Source of the DNA: Methylococcaceae bacterium
GTDB lineage: Bacteria > Pseudomonadota > Gammaproteobacteria > Methylococcales > Methylomonadaceae
Direction: 5' to 3'
NCBI GenBank assembly: GCA_003155565.1
Contig: PMDM01000329.1
Location: forward strand, 1,311 to 7,019
Length of the DNA stretch: 5,709 nucleotides
Positions 4,812 through 5,709 of the stretch are shown piece after piece; the stretch's first letter is position 1; the number at the start of each line of letters is the position of its first letter. The notes under the pieces are model-generated. The model saw nothing but the letters and a program-made list of their open reading frames with translations, ran no database searches and had not been told where the DNA came from. A program made the translations under genes and the position numbers.

Positions 4812-5576
4812 ATGAAAATTATTTCCTGGAATGTCAACGGCATCCGCGCGGTACAAAACAAAGGTTTTACCGAAACGCTGGCGCACCTTGATGCCGACTA
4901 TATTCTATTGCAGGAAACCAAGGCGCAGGCCGAACAAATAGACAAGGCGCTGGAAGGCATCGACCATTACCATATTTATAACAACTGCGCAGAGCGCAAG
5001 GGTTATTCCGGCGTGACAATAATGTCGCGACATGAGCCGATCAAAATTATCTACGATATTGGCCTTCCAGAGCACGACCAGGAAGGCCGCGTAATTGTCG
5101 CCGAATTCGAACAGTTTTATCTGCTTGATGTTTATGTCCCAAATTCCGGAGAAGCATTGGCGCGATTGGATTACCGCAAGACTTGGGATACGGAATTTCT
5201 GGCCTATTGCCAGCAATTGCAAAGCAAGAAGCCGCTTATTGCCTGCGGTGACTTTAATGTGGCGCACCAAGAGATCGACATCGCCCGCCCCAAGCCCAAT
5301 TACAATAAATCGGCTGGGTATACCCAGGTGGAAATCGATGGCTTTAGCCGTTTTCTCGATGCGGGTTTTGTCGATACTTTTAGGTTTTTGCATCCTGAAA
5401 CGATAGCTTATAGCTGGTGGAGCTACCGTGCTGGCGCAAGGGCTAAAAACATTGGTTGGCGGATTGATTATGTATTAGCCAGCAAAGAAATGGCTGGCAA
5501 GGTCAAGCAAGCTTTTATCCTGCCGGAGATTGCCGGATCTGATCATTGTCCGGTAGGAATTGAGATTGATCTTTGA
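4812..5576 (+). CDS. xth: Exodeoxyribonuclease III / AP endonuclease (ExoA/Ape type)
   Basis: The 254-residue product begins MKIISWNVNGIRA and is a complete exonuclease III-family enzyme: Mg2+-dependent cleavage 5' of abasic sites in base excision repair, plus 3' exonuclease or phosphatase activity. Catalytic residues are visible: Asn7, Glu35 in LLQETKA, Tyr109 in DVYVPNSGE, Asp147 and Asn149 in GDFNVAH, Asp219 in GWRIDYVLAS, and Asp244-His245 in GSDHCPV. The WWSYRAGARAKNIGWRIDY segment is closer to Bacillus ExoA and Ape1 than to Escherichia coli XthA, which has GLRID there (recalled). A start at 4776 would add 12 polar residues (MTDNQAIKRNHH) before the conserved MKI. GGAA (4801-4804), seven bases ahead of ATG 4812, supports the shorter form. 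It follows the radical SAM gene after 121 bases, so co-transcription is possible but not shown. Confidence 0.95.
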   Translation: MKIISWNVNGIRAVQNKGFTETLAHLDADYILLQETKAQAEQIDKALEGIDHYHIYNNCAERKGYSGVTIMSRHEPIKIIYDIGLPEHDQEGRVIVAEFEQFYLLDVYVPNSGEALARLDYRKTWDTEFLAYCQQLQSKKPLIACGDFNVAHQEIDIARPKPNYNKSAGYTQVEIDGFSRFLDAGFVDTFRFLHPETIAYSWWSYRAGARAKNIGWRIDYVLASKEMAGKVKQAFILPEIAGSDHCPVGIEIDL

Positions 5577-5601
5577 AACGCCTGAATCCATGTTTTCGAT
5601 A

Positions 5602-5638
5602 TCCCCTCACCCAACCCTCTCCCACAAGGGGAGAGGGC
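5602..5638. repeat. CCCTCTCCC/GGGAGAGGG intergenic palindrome
   Basis: CCCTCTCCC (5615-5623) and GGGAGAGGG (5629-5637) form a perfect 9-bp GC-rich stem with the loop ACAAG, preceded by CCCCTCACCCAA. This layout (CCCTCACCC-AACCCTCTCCC, loop, GGGAGAGGG) is a familiar dispersed palindromic repeat in proteobacterial genomes, recalled and not searched. It lies between the convergent ends of the exonuclease gene (stop at 5576) and the minus-strand gene ending at 5639. There it could act as a bidirectional transcript end, although neither side has a proper T-run. Confidence 0.7.
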
Positions 5639-5709
5639 TTATCGCGGCAAATAAATCTCCCCCCCTTGGTCGCGGAATTCGGCGGCCTTCTTTTCCATCG
5701 CGGCGCGGA
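5639..5709 (-). CDS. C-terminus of a convergent gene, possibly ThiC
   Basis: The last 22 codons of a minus-strand gene enter from the right edge and end with TAA at 5641-5639. The peptide is RAAMEKKAAEFRDQGGEIYLPR. Dense charged residues and GC-rich coding suggest a real terminus: it ends one base before the palindrome and nothing interrupts the frame to the window edge. The pattern M-x-x-K/S-x-x-F-x-x-x-G-x-E-I-Y resembles the C-terminus of ThiC (phosphomethylpyrimidine synthase, the radical SAM enzyme making the thiamine pyrimidine), but 22 residues are too few to be sure. It carries a GGGGGG run at 'QGGE'. Confidence 0.5.
   Translation of the reverse strand, partial: RAAMEKKAAEFRDQGGEIYLPR

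Noticed and set aside
4905..5406. Long open frames in other phases within the exonuclease gene
   Set aside because: They lie wholly inside a well-recognised gene with all catalytic motifs and show no protein features of their own.

Overview
The window looks like chromosomal DNA of a diazotrophic gammaproteobacterium. A nitrogenase-cofactor gene (nifE) with a sigma54/NifA control region lies next to a periplasmic cytochrome P460-family gene, and this pairing would fit a gammaproteobacterial methanotroph (Methylococcales-like). That placement is inference from family recollection; no ribosomal or taxonomic marker is present.

Layout. At 1-146 (minus) is the first 48 codons of nifE, running off the left edge. 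The 189-403 gap holds a near-textbook nif control region: a TGGCAC-N5-TTGC sigma54 promoter for nifE, a possible IHF site, and a TGT-N10-ACA NifA upstream activator site. It also holds a second, weaker sigma54-like promoter pointing the other way, toward the P460 gene (404-922, plus). A degenerate REP-like palindrome follows at about 950-987.

From 1044 to 3538 everything reads leftward. This block contains an AT-rich orphan gene for an unrecognised 304-residue protein with a hydrophobic segment at each end, followed by two complete, unrelated type II toxin-antitoxin modules. Each module is a small ribbon-helix-helix-type antitoxin overlapping a PIN-domain (VapC-like) toxin gene. Each has its own AT-rich palindromic operator/promoter, and those operators exclude longer upstream starts. 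The block looks like an accessory insertion.

From 3620 rightward are two core-type genes: a PA0069-family radical SAM protein (COG1533/SplB-like) and an exodeoxyribonuclease III/AP endonuclease of the ExoA/Ape subtype. A CCCTCTCCC/GGGAGAGGG palindrome then separates the exonuclease gene from the last 22 codons of a convergent gene that resembles the C-terminus of ThiC.

How it fits together: the left end is nitrogen metabolism, and nifE and the P460 gene may share one NifA activator site. The middle is selfish or defence-type cargo. The right end is housekeeping and repair. I see no CRISPR array, tRNA, rRNA or intact insertion sequence, and no clear case for a wholly new multi-gene system. 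The best leads are the possibly NifA-controlled P460 gene and the uncharacterised two-ended membrane protein.
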